This document shows positions 35,033 through 46,030 of a stretch of 64,000 nucleotides of DNA, in pieces. The notes under the pieces were generated by a model. The model searched no databases and was not told where the DNA came from. It saw only the letters and a program-made list of their open reading frames with translations. This stretch comes from Cordilura impudica (Eukaryota > Arthropoda > Insecta > Diptera > Scathophagidae), in the NCBI GenBank assembly GCA_963682025.1, contig OY821520.1:182609536-182673535 (forward strand), written 5' to 3'. The translations under genes and the position numbers were made by a program. Position 1 is the first letter of the stretch. Each line of letters opens with the position of its first letter.

Positions 35033-36395
35033 ATGTCGGAACCAAAATGTAAAATGGACCATTTTTGTAATGTTTGTGGACGTTTCATAGCAAGCGATGA
35101 AAAATGTGGCAATGCGAGTGATTTTTTTTTGGAAGCCTATAAATAATATTTCTCGCAAGAGATTATCACTGATGTAAACTATGCCCCTAAAAAAGTTTGC
35201 TTTAATTGCTATTCAACTCTTATGCAAGAAAAGTGAAAAGAAGAAGGCTATGCCTTTTGGTATACCAATGATGTGGTTAGACAATAGCCCGCATCAAGAA
35301 GAAAATTGCTATGGATGTATCAACTACCATAAAACTTTGAATAGAAGGAAAGCAAAGAATAAAACTTATGTAGCAGTGCCAAGTGTCCAATTACCATTAC
35401 CGCGCTCAGATTTCGTTCCAGTACCAACATACCGAAGTATTGATCTTCAAACAGATATCAGTACTACAACCGCCTCTGCTACATCCATGGATTTCTTCTT
35501 CGCAGAATACGACCCTGGTGAAGGTACATTCTATGAAACATCAAAGGACCCAATGGCCTAAAGACAATAGGCTACACGAAAGTCTTGTTTCTGAAATGAA
35601 AATTTTGTTGCCGCTGCTCCACATTAAACTTGGCATTGCTAAAAATTTTTTGAAATGTATCGCAAAAAGACCAGCAGTATTCAACCGCTTAAAAGACATT
35701 TTCCCAAGACTAATAAACGCAAAAATTTAAGAAGGGGTTGTTAATGGTCCCGACATACGGAAACTAATGAGTCGTTAAGATTTCGACCAAGTTCTGACAG
35801 ACCGAGAATTAAATGCATGGCTCGCATTGAAAGCAGTCATTAAAGGACTTTTGGGTAAAGAACTCAAAGACAACTACAGGCAATCTGTTGCAAACATGTT
35901 GGCAGCTTTCGATGAAATTGGGGTTAATATGTCGTACAAAATTCATCTCTGGCATCAGCATCTTGATCAACTCGCTCAACAGTTGCCAACTGAATCTGAT
36001 GAGCAAGACGAACGTTATCACCAAACTGCGCTTCCATTTGAAATAAGGTAACTATAGAGTGTGCATATTTTGAGTTCCTAGATTTTTCTAATATATTTGT
36101 CAAAGTGCACAATTTAAACATGTTAACGATTGAAAACTATTTTCGTTTCAGGTACAGAGGAAAGATATCTCCGGATGCAATACTCGCTGAAATTTATTGG
36201 TGGTATAAAAACATCTTTGAAGAAGAGGAAGACGAGGAAAAAGAGGAAGAAGGGGAAGAAAAAGATGAAATTCCAGAATATCTGTTGGACGAAATTATCG
36301 ACCTTTCTGATAGTGATGACGATGACCAAGATATTGAGAGAGCATTGATGTTGATCCACAGCGGCCTGCTAAACGGCAACTGGCCAAATCATTAA
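35033..36395 (+). pseudogene. CMC-like transposase gene, two exons, disabled
   Basis: ATG at 35033 starts MSEPKCKMDHFCNVCGRFI. After an in-frame TAA (35144-35146) it continues YFSQEIITDVNYAPKKVCFN, a CxxC...CxxC zinc-binding start. AMPFGIPMMWLDNSPHQEEN follows with CYGCINYH, which is typical of a family widespread in arthropods. Then come LPLLHIKLGIAKNFLKCI, VNGPDIRKLMSR, a stop, AWLALKAVIKGLLGKELKDN, MSYKIHLWHQHLDQLA and SDEQDERYHQTALPFEIR. The second exon begins YRGKISPDAILAEIYWWYKN and ends in an acidic tail (EEEEDEEKEEEGEEKDE). The LHIKLG, NGPDIRKL, IHLWHQH and ExxxERxH series parallels the C-terminal half of RAG1-type DDE enzymes. The region that should hold the first two Asp residues is missing or unrecognised. 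Stops and frameshifts make it inactive. Confidence 0.7.
36048..36151 (+). other. Probable spliceosomal intron of the CMC-like transposase
   Basis: GTAACT at the left and TTTTCGTTTCAG at the right bound 104 bp. Removing it joins ALPFEIR to YRGKISPDA in frame through a split codon (AG|G), which restores the expected motif order. The intron itself contains stops in the reading frame. Confidence 0.75.
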
Positions 36396-36882
36396 TTTAA
36401 TATTAAGCTGGAAAACGCAAGTTTTGTATTATGATTGTGTTCTTTTCAAATGAAATTTATTGAAGAAACTGAGAAGCTTATTATAGATCAAACAGAAAGC
36501 AAAAAAAACTTAGTTTTGTGGAAAATATTTTCAAAAAGCATGAAAAAAAATAATTTTTCCAACATTTTGCTTCATAAGCACCACAAAAATTTTCTAACTC
36601 AATTTTTAAAAATATTTTGATTGTTGCGCAGGTCTCTAGCAATAATTTGGCTTTTACAGATTGAAAAAATATCAATTATTCGACGAGTTATAGCCAAAAA
36701 ACCATATAAACAATATGCTGAAAATCGGCATTTGACTGCAAAGTTCGAAGGTCGATTAAAAAAAATTCGAACTAACATAAACAAACGCCGCGATACGGGT
36801 CTTCTAATTTAGCCTCTATTTTCACCCCTCACTCTCAGAATCGACCTAACTTTTACTAACCTGAATTTGTTCCACAGTGTAA

Positions 36883-37727
36883 TACTAAACACAATCCAGA
36901 CAGCATTTGCGATCCAGACAGCAATCTAATCTACGACTGTTATATTGGTCCTGAGTTATGTTTTTTGCTTTGTATGATACACAAGTATCACACATATCAT
37001 TCCTTGATTTAAATTAAGAAATATATTATTCTTTTATTTTAAGCGTAAAGTTTGGATACGATAGTGTTGAAACTTCATCATCGTTATTATTAATGCATTT
37101 TCACAATATAAGTTGTATAATTGGCATGATTTAAAATCTGTTTGAAAATAAAGTTTGTTGGTGTATTGTCTTTAGAATAAATAATTTTTTAAAAAACTAA
37201 GACACTTCCAAGGTAATTTTGGATACTTGTTATCTTAGAATTCAAATAATAACGTTTAGACATCGATCGCCGTGAAAATATTTTAAGGTTTCGTACATTT
37301 TCAAAAACTTTTACAGTCACAAAAAAAAAAAACTTGTATACTTACCAGAATCAGAATAAAGAGAAGCACGGTGTTAAATATTAAAAAAAAAAAATAATGT
37401 TTTTTACAGATAAATTAATGCTTGAGATCCATATTATAAATTTACATCAGAATTGTTTTTGTATTGCTTATGTAAAATGTGGCACACCAATTGTGCTACA
37501 GTAAAAAATTCAATCAGAAAAAAGTTATTAAGTTTTGTTTTTTTTTTAGCACGATTCGTTCGCCACCCTGTATATAGGGAAAAATAATAACAACAAAAAT
37601 ATGTCAATATTCTTAGACAAAAGAAGTTTGTACAGTAGGACAATACTTCAACTTACAACAGTTAATAAAGGCATCTTTAACGGCGAACATAAATTAATTC
37701 ATATAGTGTTTATTAAAATCTATAATA
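36883..37727. other. Unassigned AT-rich DNA
   Basis: No recognisable gene or transposon end is seen. Confidence 0.4.
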
Positions 37728-38075
37728 TTAAGAGGTTAGGCGATTTCTTGTGACCAATGTTTTGTTCTACCGTTTTACCGTATTTCTTTTTATCCGTTTT
37801 GCAGATTTACAGATTTTTAAATTTTTTCCTTTATTTTGAGTAAATTGAAAGTTGCTACTAACACATATGTACATAAAATTATACAATGCTATGTGTGTGT
37901 TTATTAAATTTGTTAATGTGTTTGTAATAAAAATGAGTTAGTTTTTTCTGTGTTGATTTATGACTTAGATATGATTGATTAGCATATCCTTAGGGTTTTT
38001 ATGTAATGAAAAATATAATTTCCTAGAATTTTCACTCGAATCTCGTGGGCTGGAATCTGCTAGTTTACTTTATGA
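37728..38075 (-). repeat. Dispersed repeat R350, copy 3 (inverted)
   Basis: This is the reverse complement of copies 1 and 2. It has TAGGCGATTTCTTGTGACCA, then CGTTTTGCAGATTTACAGAT, and extends to CTGGAATCTGCTAGTTTACT. It includes the same 5' extension as copy 2. Confidence 0.8.
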
Positions 38076-38670
38076 GAGTTCTCTAACTTAAGAAAAACAA
38101 ACAGTTAAATCATTGGATTGCTCGAAATGGGTAAATATGTGAATAGCAGTATACGAGTATATTATGTACTAGGAAAATTCTAACTCTTATTGTTTCTTAA
38201 AGTAAAAATACGACGAAAATAAATACTTCCTCTTATGAGAAAATTTATTTTTTATTTGCAGTGCTCAAAAATATATAAAACGTTTAATTGTCTTTAAACA
38301 TTCGAATTTAAAAATGACTGAATTTTTTCAAATCTGTCTTCGACTTTTCTCTTTATTAGTTTGTATTTTAGTCTAAAGCTACGAAAATTCAATTGCAGCT
38401 TATAAACCCTAGAATAACATTTTGCGTATTTTTTTCGGTTTTCTACTTATCAAACTCTTTGTGAAAGAACTCGAGTTGCTAAAAATCAGTGTGAAACAAA
38501 TAAACAAAAAATCAAGTTTTTTTTTATTTTTTTTGTCTTTATTTTCCGCATGGTAGTTGTTCTAGTAGCTAATAAATATGGTTTTGTATTAGATATGTGT
38601 TCGTGAATAATTTTTAACTCAAGCGCACCCACGAAAAACAAAATAATTTTGGTGTATCCATGACAAATAT
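38076..38670. other. Unassigned AT-rich DNA
   Basis: No gene or known repeat is recognised. Confidence 0.4.
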
Positions 38671-38673
38671 AAT

Positions 38674-38950
38674 TATACCCTCCACTCCAGTCTGCAGAGG
38701 GTATATATAAGTTTGACATTCCGTTTGTAATAATTAGAAAAAAAATTTTGGACTCCATAAAATATATATATTTGTTTGTGATCCTTATAACAACCGGAGT
38801 TGATATAGCGATGTCCGTCTGTCCGTCTGACGGCATCAAGCGGGCAGCTAGGATGCTCTTTGACATAAAAAATGATTCATTGACTTCCTGAAAAGTTTGC
38901 TATTTAAAATCGTCCAAATCGGTCAATTAGGGCCCGAGATTTGAATGAAG
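38674..38950 (+). mobile_element. INE-1/DINE-like 5' part, TATACCCTC subfamily
   Basis: It starts TATACCCTCCACTCCAGTCT, then GCAGAGGGTATATATAAG, GTTTGTGATCCTTATAAC and GATGTCCGTCTGTCCGTCTG. This is the plus-strand form of the fragment at 1690-1853. The matching type of 3' end (GATTCGGCACAGCCGAAT, ACTCTTACTTG) is at 41706-41740, so the two may be the ends of one 3-kb element, or two separate relics. Confidence 0.7.
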
Positions 38951-41689
38951 AACTAAAAAAAGTCTTGAAAAAATATAATTTTCTATGTTGTTCTTGTCAC
39001 GATCACGCCCTCAATAGTGCAGCTACAGTGATAATTTTTAGTGAGAAGGATTCACCGAATTCATGGGAAGATTTCTGTTTCAAAAATCATTTAAATCGGT
39101 GGAACATGTCCAGGGAAATCTCTGAAAAAGTAAAAAAAAAAAATGAAAAATGATGTTTCTATATTGTTCTTGTTGTTATTCTAAGTGTTGTGTTGTTGTC
39201 ATAGCTGCACTTGTTGTTTTTATGGTCGTTGTGGTAATAATATAATAAAAACTAACTCTTTGTACATTTTTTTATTAACTCTGGTAGAAAATTTTAAAAG
39301 TTTCCATTGTTTTGGCATCACTAAAAAAATTTGTTAGATCATTCCTGTTATTACCACGAGCCTACCTGCAAAATTTCAGATCGAACGGGTCACGAGAAAG
39401 GGGTTAAAATCGATCCAAAATTTTTTCGACAAGCAGACACTACGAGTTAATATATGTAAAGGGAGTAAAAATTCACCAGCATCTAAAGCAAATAATGCTA
39501 AAATACCTAGTTGTTAATAAAAAAAATAATGTAAATTTAGCAAAAAAAAATTTTATGTATAAATTTATTTAAAGAGAAAAACACAAAAATAACGTTTGAT
39601 GTTGTATTTTTTGTGTGTAATATTTACATATACATACATACATGAACATAATAAATAATACAAATAATATACATATATTATATTTATGTATATCCATAAC
39701 AACTTCATGTTAGAAATAAATCGGTATATTATTTTATTTACATAAAATTCTGCAATATTTTGTTGTGGGGAAAATACATTTCTTTTGCATTAACAGAGTG
39801 TCACTTCATTTTGCTCAGCGTGACTATGCCACAGTAGATGGCGCCACAATTTTTGTTTGTTCTAATTAGCTTTGCAATAGTTATTTCTATTTTAACATAA
39901 ATGTTAATATTTTCAACTGGATATCATACAGAACAATGTTAAGAGTATATACGGGCTGGTCCTTTATTTCATACGTATTTTCATTATTCTTTTACAAATA
40001 TGAACATAAGTTTGGCATATTAACTTTTTGTTGTCTTTACAAAATAGAGTTACCGAGTTCATCAATGAGTTTTTTGTTTTCAAAACAGTTGTACATAGTT
40101 ATATAGAATTATTATTCTGCTTTATCTACAAAATATCTGATTGCGATTACATCTAATTTTTAAAAATTGTTTATAATTACTAAAGCATTATTATTCACAT
40201 AAATACAAAATTGCACTTTTTAAATTTTCCATTCAAATTTAAGAAAATATCAATTCTAAAAACTGGAATTAAAAATATGCAATTATAAATTACAATTAAT
40301 TGAATATCAGAAAATCATATCAAAACGTCGGAAATTATAATTTTAAATTTAGAAGACATCAATTGCATCTTTAATATATAAATTTTATTCGTTAAACACA
40401 AATTGAAATTCAAAAAAAAAAAAACACAAAATACCTATGTTTAGATTTAAAAAATTTTTACATTTAAAAAAAATATTGACATTCAGGAGAAATTAATAGC
40501 TTTTTAGTACCGCGATTCAGTAACTTCTTTTAACGATAGTCGAAGTCGAATCGTTAAAAAAAAGAAAATAGCAAAATTATCAGCAAAATTTTTAAACGAT
40601 ATTCGCTATTGTTAAAGTCAGTTGTTGTTGTTATCTAAACGACAACCATTTTTGTGTTGTTTATTCAATCGATAAAAACTTAAATTTTTAAGTTGAAATG
40701 TCGTCATACATAAATAAAAATCATAAAATAGTGAAAATATTTTGCTTTAATTAAAAAACTTTTTTATATAAATAAAAAAATTAAATAGCATATTCAATTC
40801 ATTATTTCATTTTCAAATAAATACACAGAAATATTAGTAAAAAAAATAAAGATATTAAACATCAACATAAAATCATCCTGTCAAACACGAAGTAATATGT
40901 TTTTTTCTATTATTCTTTGTGTTTTTCGCTTATTTTGACAGAGATGCCACTCGTTTACAATTTAAATAAATAGAAAAATAGATTTGTCTACTGTCGTTAA
41001 GATGTATGTACTTAGTGAATCACTTAATCCTCAGTGCAAACAACAATAGCTGTCGATATATTTTGCGATTGTCGGATCGTTGAAATTTACGGAATCACAC
41101 TACAGAAAACATTAATTTAAATTCAGTGAATTTTAGAAAACGTCAAATGATATTTAAGGATTGCGAACATAAAAACTTTACATAAATAAACGCAATTTGA
41201 TGAGAATGTTATTTATATAGAAATTTTCACAATTTTTTTGGGGTAAAAATTTGAAGTTTTCAGAAAATAAAGATAACAAATTATTTTATTTAAAATGTTT
41301 GTCCATCCGACCTACATGACCGCAATGAAAAAATATTTCGCCAGTTAAATGAAACTATACAGCCATCTCCAATTAGCACGATTTAATGCATATAGCCACC
41401 CTACACAACCATTACCTTTGCAATGGAGGTTAGGGCGAGCTATTTAATTAGCAAAAACAAAATTAAACGAGAAGTTATGTGATATAACCGGAAACGCATG
41501 CATATAGGTATATAACCTAAATGCATGCCGATCAGCAACCACGATGACCAAAAAGCAAACACCGAAATAAATCCGAAATAATAGAAAAGACGAAAACCAA
41601 CCCAAAGAATTTGCTGAAATAATTTGGTATTAAGTTTAACAAATTGTTTACTTTTTCATTTGCATTTATTATCAAGTCTCAAACCGAGG
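38951..41689. other. AT-rich DNA, possibly the body of a long INE/Helentron-type element
   Basis: No open frame with a recognisable domain is seen. 39370-39450 (GGGGTTAAAATCGATCCAAA, CAAGCAGACAC) is echoed at 42915-43010. 40505-41105 has a weak pair of inverted segments (ACCGCGATTCAGTAAC against GTGTGATTCCGTAAA). Nothing else is identifiable. Confidence 0.35.
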
Positions 41690-41740
41690 TGGAGGGTATC
41701 AAAGATTCGGCACAGCCGAATTTAACACTCTTACTTGTTT
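41690..41740 (+). mobile_element. INE-1/DINE-like 3' end, ATTCGGC hairpin subfamily
   Basis: GAGGTGGAGGGTATCAAAG is followed by the hairpin ATTCGGCACAGCCGAAT and then TTAACACTCTTACTTGTTTT. A hairpin followed by an ACTTGTT-type tip is the 3' end of Helentron-derived repeats in flies. Confidence 0.75.
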
Positions 41741-43012
41741 TTCACATAATGACATCACTAGTTTGAATTTCACTCACGGGCACGAAATAATTTCGTAAAT
41801 AATTGATGTTTATTTAATTAAAGTTTAATCCATAACTAATTAAAGATTAATTAGTCTACATATATTTTACACATTTAAATTCTGTACTTTTAAAAATATG
41901 AGTTACATGAGAAAATACAATGTTTTGAAAAAGAAATTTAGTCACGCTTGCATCTCTATTTAATCTAATTGTTTAATGGTATCCTATATAAGAAATGGTG
42001 GTCATATATGATGGCAATACTGTAACAGTTTTTTAAGTATGCTGAAGAATCTGTAGAAATTACAAAAATTGAATTAGAGCTGATAAAAAAATGCACACAA
42101 TATTAATTATTTTTTCTAGGGGTATTAACGGTCAATATTGAAAGAATTTGAAATTTCGATAACGACACTGCTAGGCTTGTTAAAAATAATACATGGCATT
42201 ATAAACCTCCTACTCTATATAATTATTACAGTTACGGGCCAGAAATTCCACTTGAAGAATCTCAGGAAGCTATAAATAAGGACTTCAAAAGTTATAAGGA
42301 GCAATTTTAGCGTAAATACAGTCGGGAAAAGATAGTATAAGACGTTTTTAATATTCTTTTAAGTTCTGATTCATTTATTACAAGAATGAGTAATAGTTGT
42401 AAAAAGAAAATGGTGCAAATGCCATAGTCTTCAGTGCAGTTACTGTTTCTTTCTCACAATGAAAATGGTAGTGGCCACCATAATGATGATTATTTAATCG
42501 AATTGAAGTAAATAATGATTATGAAGTAAATAATTTTTTTTTAAAGTTAATGACTATTAAAATGATAAATTGTGATTTTCCAAAAAAATAACGCATAAGA
42601 TTACATTTTTTTCAACATTTATTCTGAAATGGTTGTTTGTTATGTGTTTATGATTATTTATCACTAAAAAAAAGTAATAATATTTTTTGTTAAAAAAAAA
42701 AAATAACCCATAAAAACCAAGTTTTAATTATACTCCCTTTCTTTGTATATTAAGTCTATCATCATGTCATTAAATAATTGAATGACTGAAAATGAAAAAT
42801 GTCGACAAAAATATCTATGTCAAAAATCTGAAATTTGTTAAGATTTCGAAAAATGCAAAATTATACTATAATTATATTATTTTAAACCAAAATTTGTAAG
42901 ATAATTTTTATCCTCGCTATGAGTCTCCCTGCAAAGTTTCAGCTTTCACGGGAAAAGGGTTAAAAATCGATCCAAAATTTTTCGGCAGACAAGCAGACTC
43001 TGGAGTAAAAAA
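41741..43012. other. AT-rich DNA with one echo of the 39.4 kb segment
   Basis: No gene is seen. 42915-43010 (CCCTGCAAAGTTTCAG, AAAAATCGATCCAAAATTTT, GACAAGCAGACTC) repeats 39365-39450 and is probably another piece of the TATACCCTC subfamily body. Confidence 0.4.
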
Positions 43013-43245
43013 CTAACTTTCCTTAAGAAAGTACATTTTCTTAAAGAAGTGTCTTTTCTTACAAAAGTACATTTTCTTAAAAAAGGACTTCTTAATAAAA
43101 GTAAATTTTCGTAAAAAGCACCTCTTCAAAAAAAGTACCGCTAAAAAGAATTTTCTTAAAAAAGTACCTTCGCTTAAAAACTCGCTTTTAATAAAAAGTA
43201 CCTTTTTTGAACGAATACCATTTATTAAATATGTATCTTTTTGAG
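43013..43245. repeat. Minisatellite of CTTAAAAAAGTACCTTTT type
   Basis: Degenerate units of about 18-24 bp contain AAAGTACATTTTCTTA. They are the reverse complement of the array at 50165-51060. Confidence 0.75.
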
Positions 43246-43382
43246 CAACGCTGACTGTAGGGTGCGTGTACGAAATTATTATCCACAGAAACAATTATTG
43301 AAGTCATTTTTTCAGTGTAAGACCGACTATGATTATCTTAGTTGTTACTTGAGTTATTTTTTTTTTAAATTTTCAATACATT

Positions 43383-43893
43383 TTGATACCCTATACCACT
43401 ATGTGGTCAGAGTATAATGACTTTTTGCAAATGTTTGTTACTACCAAAAATATTTGGCATAAACCCATTTTTTATTATACCGATCGACCCAAAACCACTT
43501 TCTTAGCCGATTTAGCGATGTCCGTCTGTCCGTCCGTCCGTCTGTGTGTCAATGTAAAACTTGTAATCAAACTACAGGTCGCAAATGCGAATGTATTTTG
43601 ATTAACTTTAGCTTCTATCAATTGACCCCTATGAAGTCGACATAAATTGTCATAAAATCCCAATTATCTTATATGTCTCCGTCTCTTTTTTGACATAGTT
43701 CTCATATAAATATAACATCCGTTATGAACCTTTTCTTATGGCAAAAAAATTAATAATAATGCCACTCAAAATTGGTTTATGCTTATTTTCTATATCCAAT
43801 TAGTTAAACCTAAAAGATAGCTTCTCTAAACGCACGGTATAGGGTATCGTATAGTCGGTCTAGAACAATATAATTTTCTTACTTATTACTACC
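43383..43893 (+). mobile_element. INE-like repeat, degraded 3' hairpin
   Basis: It starts TGATACCCTATACCACTATG, passes GTCCGTCTGTCCGTCCGTCC and ends GTATCGTATAGTCGGTCTAG followed by AACAATATAATTTTCTTACT. One arm of the hairpin is lost. A further decayed tip may lie just upstream near 43320. Confidence 0.75.
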
Positions 43894-44170
43894 ATATAAT
43901 AAGTTTACTTAAACATCCCGTATATTTCTATATATACGGCCTGCTTTAAAAGAATCTTCAGCTATTTTTGAATTTTAGGGTTGGTATTGTCATTCTCTTT
44001 GTATTAGCGCATAATGTTTGTCAATATGTATGTATCTTCATTCAGCTTTGTTTGCTATCTGAACCTAGTAGATTATTTGCATTTTTCATTTGAGCCTAAG
44101 GCAATAAATAGCTTTATTTGCCTTTCTTTGCATATCGGTAACAGGCACACGCACACGCACACGCACACAG

Positions 44171-44210
<40 letters not shown>

Positions 44211-44572
44211 ACACCCACAAACGCTGAGCTTCCCAGCAAAAAGTTGGTATGGATTTAAAATAATTTAGAACCAAGAAATACACTTTATCTTTTGCATTAC
44301 TTTACACTTAAATTGAAAATGTGAGAGCATTTTTAAAGTCTCTTTGCTCAGCAAATTGAACCGAAAATTAATAAAAATTTTAGCTATAGTTCTTGCAGCT
44401 ATTAGTCCGAAGGTCGCTGATTCAAGTCTACTTTCAATCTGTTATTATTAGTTTATGTCATGTTCAAGAACACTTATTTTTAATATCCTATCAAGCATGC
44501 AAACAATCACTTAATCGGGTTTTTTGTGAAGCGTGCGCATGTATACTTACTTGTGGGGAAATCGCTTGTAAT
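43894..44572. repeat. Unassigned DNA with a (CA)n microsatellite
   Basis: 44144-44210 is (CA)n with CACG variants. The surrounding sequence shows no gene, and the open frames across the repeat have no domains. Confidence 0.7.
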
Positions 44573-44574
44573 TA

Positions 44575-45433
44575 TCAGGTGTACAAATAAGTTTCAACCG
44601 TTTGACTAAAGATCGCGCCACTAGTAAGTTATGAAAAAACTTTCCGATCTAAAACGTAATTATCGTCAAGTCTGATATCTATCAACAACATAAACTTCAA
44701 ACATATTTTTTTCGTGCGAAAATGTTGAATTTTGAGCCGAATATGCGTGTTTTGATTTACCTTTAAAATTTTAAGAAATCTTGCTTTAAGTTAGAGAAGT
44801 CGTTATGAGTTTAAGAACGGTCAATTTGACATCGAAGACAAAGAAAGTGCGGGAGGCCGAAAGTGTTCAAAGACATGGAATTGGAAGCGTTATTTTATTA
44901 AGATTCGTAACAAATACAAGAAGAACTTGCACTTACATATGGAATGAGTAAAAAACAAGGAAATTGGGTTTCATAAGAGAGATGCCCAGAAACTTTAAAC
45001 ACCGATTTTGCATAGTACAGTCATTGGTGAGAAAAAATTGGTCCACTATGATAACTGAAAAAGGAAGAAATTACTGGGGCATATAACGAACACAATGTAT
45101 GAGATTGAGTCGAACACTCAAGAAAAAGCGTACCGAATACTACTACAGAGAAAAAAAATTGATTGTCATGCATGCTAATCCTCGTCCACATGTTGCGGCA
45201 CCGGTCAAAATCTATTTGAAAACATTCAATTGGGCAACTTTGTCCAACCGGCTATGTTTACAATGACCTATGGGTTGTCCGATCACATCATATGAAGATA
45301 TCCAAAATCATTCTTCCGACGTATACGTATGCCGGAAAGATGGTAAAAAGTAGTGGTAAGCGATGGATAATACTTGGAATAAAACATAAGGTTCCTATTT
45401 CCTAATAAATGCCCTATTTTTTTATACACCTGA
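44575..45433 (+). mobile_element. mariner element, internally deleted
   Basis: The ends TCAGGTGTACAAATAAGTTT and, inverted, TCAGGTGTATAAAAAAATAG are flanked by TA on both sides (44573-44574, 45434-45435). TA duplication and the transposase remnant mark it as mariner. At 859 bp it is shorter than the usual 1.3 kb. Confidence 0.85.
44722..45390 (+). pseudogene. mariner transposase pseudogene
   Basis: Pieces in order are NFEPNMRVLIYL, the helix-turn-helix-like GRPKVFKDMELEALF, QIQEELALTYGMSK, KLVHYDN, RTLKKKRTEYYYREKKLIVM, HANPRPHVAAPVKIYLKTF and TSYEDIQNH. In active mariners the catalytic triad sits in DEKWVHYDN, LLHDNARPH and SPDLAPSDY. Here the first Asp is lost in GEKKLVHYDN, the second position reads HAN instead of HDN, and the third motif is deleted between FNWATL and the next piece. 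Many frameshifts are present. The gene is dead. Confidence 0.8.
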
Positions 45434-45479
45434 TATAATATATTAATACTCGTTCATTGTTACGCGTCTAAGGCGACAT

Positions 45480-46030
45480 TAAAAAGTAATGAAAATAAAG
45501 GTAAATTCTTTCAACCATTTTGCTCTATGACGCTTAGCTTTTGAGATATAAGCGAATTTGTGTTGTCCGTTGAAATTTAAAATTTTTCGATCTAGCAAAC
45601 AGTTACCGCCTAATTTATATGCGGTACTGTAGCTAGGAGGCCAAAATTTTAACCATTTTGGGTTCTTTTTCGAGATATGTATAAGCAATTTATGTTCCCC
45701 ATCAAAATTTTGTGCTTTTTTGATATGGCAACCCTCAAACTAGTTGCATATGGGGTATTACAGTTAGGGGGCAAAAGTGTAAACCAGTTTACTCTATATA
45801 AATGGTTTTATGTTCCCTCGTCAAAATTTTACGTTTTTCGACCTAACAATCCTAAAACTAGTTAAAAATAGTTAAAAATAATATTTAAAAATTTCAACTA
45901 CTATACTTAGTTTTCGAGATATAAGCGATTTTATATTCCCCTTCAACAATTCACTATTTTCGATCCGTCAACCCTAAAAATAGTTAGTCCACTTTTCGGA
46001 CGGGCTGTTCCAAAAAAGAGCCAAAATTTA
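45480..46030. repeat. Degenerate tandem repeat, about 4 units of 140-150 bp
   Basis: The motifs GAGATATAAGCGAATTTGTG (and variants near 45670, 45785 and 45920) and AAAATTTTTCGATCTAGCAA (variants near 45700, 45825 and 45950) recur in order. Each is followed by CCCTAAAACTAGTT-like sequence. The units are strongly diverged. This may be a subterminal array of a transposon. Confidence 0.6.

Larger units (their letters stand above)
34476..36879 (+). mobile_element. CAC-ended DNA transposon, CMC/Chapaev-like (RAG1-related), full ends
   Basis: Inverted ends of about 280 bp start CACTGTGGAACAAATTCAGG at 34476 and end with its complement at 36879. TAA flanks both sides (34473-34475, 36880-36882), giving a 3-bp target duplication. 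CAC termini with a 3-bp duplication fit the CMC group (CACTA, Mirage, Chapaev-3). The gene between the arms is on the plus strand, holds a probable intron and carries several stops. The arms are about 90% identical by eye. It is a different family from the element at 7281. Confidence 0.75.

Noticed and set aside
36123..36379. Minus-strand Phe- and Ser-rich frames
   Set aside because: They are antisense to the acidic tail of the CMC-like transposase.
38674..41740. One intact 3-kb Helentron-like element
   Set aside because: Matching ends exist, but the interior shows no Rep or helicase coding signal, and the two ends may be separate relics.
44014..44283. Frames across the CA repeat
   Set aside because: The His/Thr and Cys/Val runs are translations of the microsatellite.
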